NCBI GenBank assembly: GCA_035575515.1
Contig: DATLXU010000043.1
Span: 1-57,725 of the forward strand
Direction: 5' to 3'
Origin: DATLXU01 sp035575515
GTDB lineage: Bacteria > Acidobacteriota > Blastocatellia > UBA7656
Length of the DNA stretch: 57,725 bases
In this document: positions 57,535 through 57,725 of the stretch, piece after piece
Layout of the letters: each line of letters begins with the position of its first letter
Position numbering within the stretch: position 1 is the first letter of the stretch
The notes under the pieces: model-generated
Database searches by the model: none
What the model saw: only the letters and a program-made list of their open reading frames with translations
What the model was told of the DNA's origin: nothing
Program-made: the position numbers and the translations under genes

Positions 57535-57725
57535 AACGCTTCCTTGTGGCTGCTCCTTTCAAGCAATGGCGGGAGCGGCTCTTGGGGGAGATGGTTTATC
57601 TGCAGTTGGATGCCCGCTATGAGAAAGTCCGCGAGGGCGGCATAGCCATTGACGAGGCGCTATTTGCAGGCAATCGGCATTGATCGTGAGGGTCGTCGCT
57701 GCGTGCTGGCGGTGAGCGTCTCGCG
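57535..57725 (+). pseudogene. IS256 (Mutator)-family transposase fragment
   Basis: Residues WRERLLGEMVYLQLDARYEK then VREGG are the IS256-family block with the first catalytic Asp (LDARYEKVR). The frame breaks near 57671, and the +1 frame reads AIGIDREGRRCVLAVSVS, the next conserved strand of the family. It continues past the window end. It is in frame with the unrelated fragment upstream, which makes one chimeric ORF of 139 residues; this is a junction of two decayed elements, not a functional protein. Confidence 0.75.

Overview
The window looks like a chromosomal segment of an Acidobacteriota member, probably class Blastocatellia. This is inferred from gene content: an Oar-like TonB-dependent receptor with an N-terminal carboxypeptidase-regulatory domain, two soluble Ser/Thr kinases with TolB-like and TPR modules, secreted Tricorn homologues, an S46 peptidase, and GC-rich coding DNA with short intergenic spaces. 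No rRNA, tRNA or CRISPR array was found. Both window ends lie in decayed insertion sequences: an IS5-family (IS903-like) remnant on the left and IS fragments, the last of IS256 type, on the right.

Layout. 1-5.5 kb: IS remnant, TPR lipoprotein-free secreted protein (-), secreted hypothetical (+), flavin reductase (+), D-aminoacylase-type amidohydrolase (+). 5.5-10.4 kb: kinase-TolB-TPR protein (+), small lipoprotein (-), lysA (-). 10.4-17.4 kb, all minus strand: Oar-like receptor, GNAT acetyltransferase, solitary N6-adenine DNA methyltransferase, FAD oxidoreductase. 17.5-23.4 kb, plus strand: S41 processing protease, SRPBCC protein, DUF2270 membrane protein, second kinase-TolB-TPR protein. 23.4-34.5 kb, a long minus-strand run: PfkA, STAS protein and SH3 protein in a tight operon, then Bax1 nuclease and XPB helicase, TonB receptor, PQQ-type sugar dehydrogenase, dodecin, methyltransferase and esterase. 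34.7-46.7 kb, plus strand: an exported peptidase block of two M16 proteins (one active, one without the zinc motif), an S46 dipeptidyl-peptidase and two tandem Tricorn-like S41 proteases, closed by a strong terminator. 47-57 kb: frameshifted DinB protein, MDR reductase, peptide deformylase, aroC, a secreted protein made of two internal repeats, uvrB, purC, CvpA-family protein, Fis-type HTH protein and a TlpA/ResA thioredoxin.

The least expected feature is not a gene. At about twelve intergenic loci, roughly one per 5 kb, there are short arrays of degenerate 7-bp repeats arranged as two inverted arms. Each locus has its own heptamer (for example GTCCGAA, GTCAGCG, GGATTTT, GGATGAA). At three loci the two arms enclose the same palindrome with a GGCTC-CCA-GAGCC core, and at a fourth the palindrome lies beside them. 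The arrays abut or run into stop codons and supply the last codons of several proteins. They resemble the heptanucleotide STRR repeats of cyanobacteria in form, but the locus-specific heptamers and the nested shared palindrome suggest a composite mobile or RNA-structural element that deserves a genome-wide search.

Other points of interest are purC lacking any ATG/GTG/TTG start at the conserved N-terminus but having an SD-spaced ATT and an excellent promoter, several apparently leaderless genes, a PFK with mixed ATP/PPi specificity residues, and the XPB-Bax1 pair split by a repeat element.
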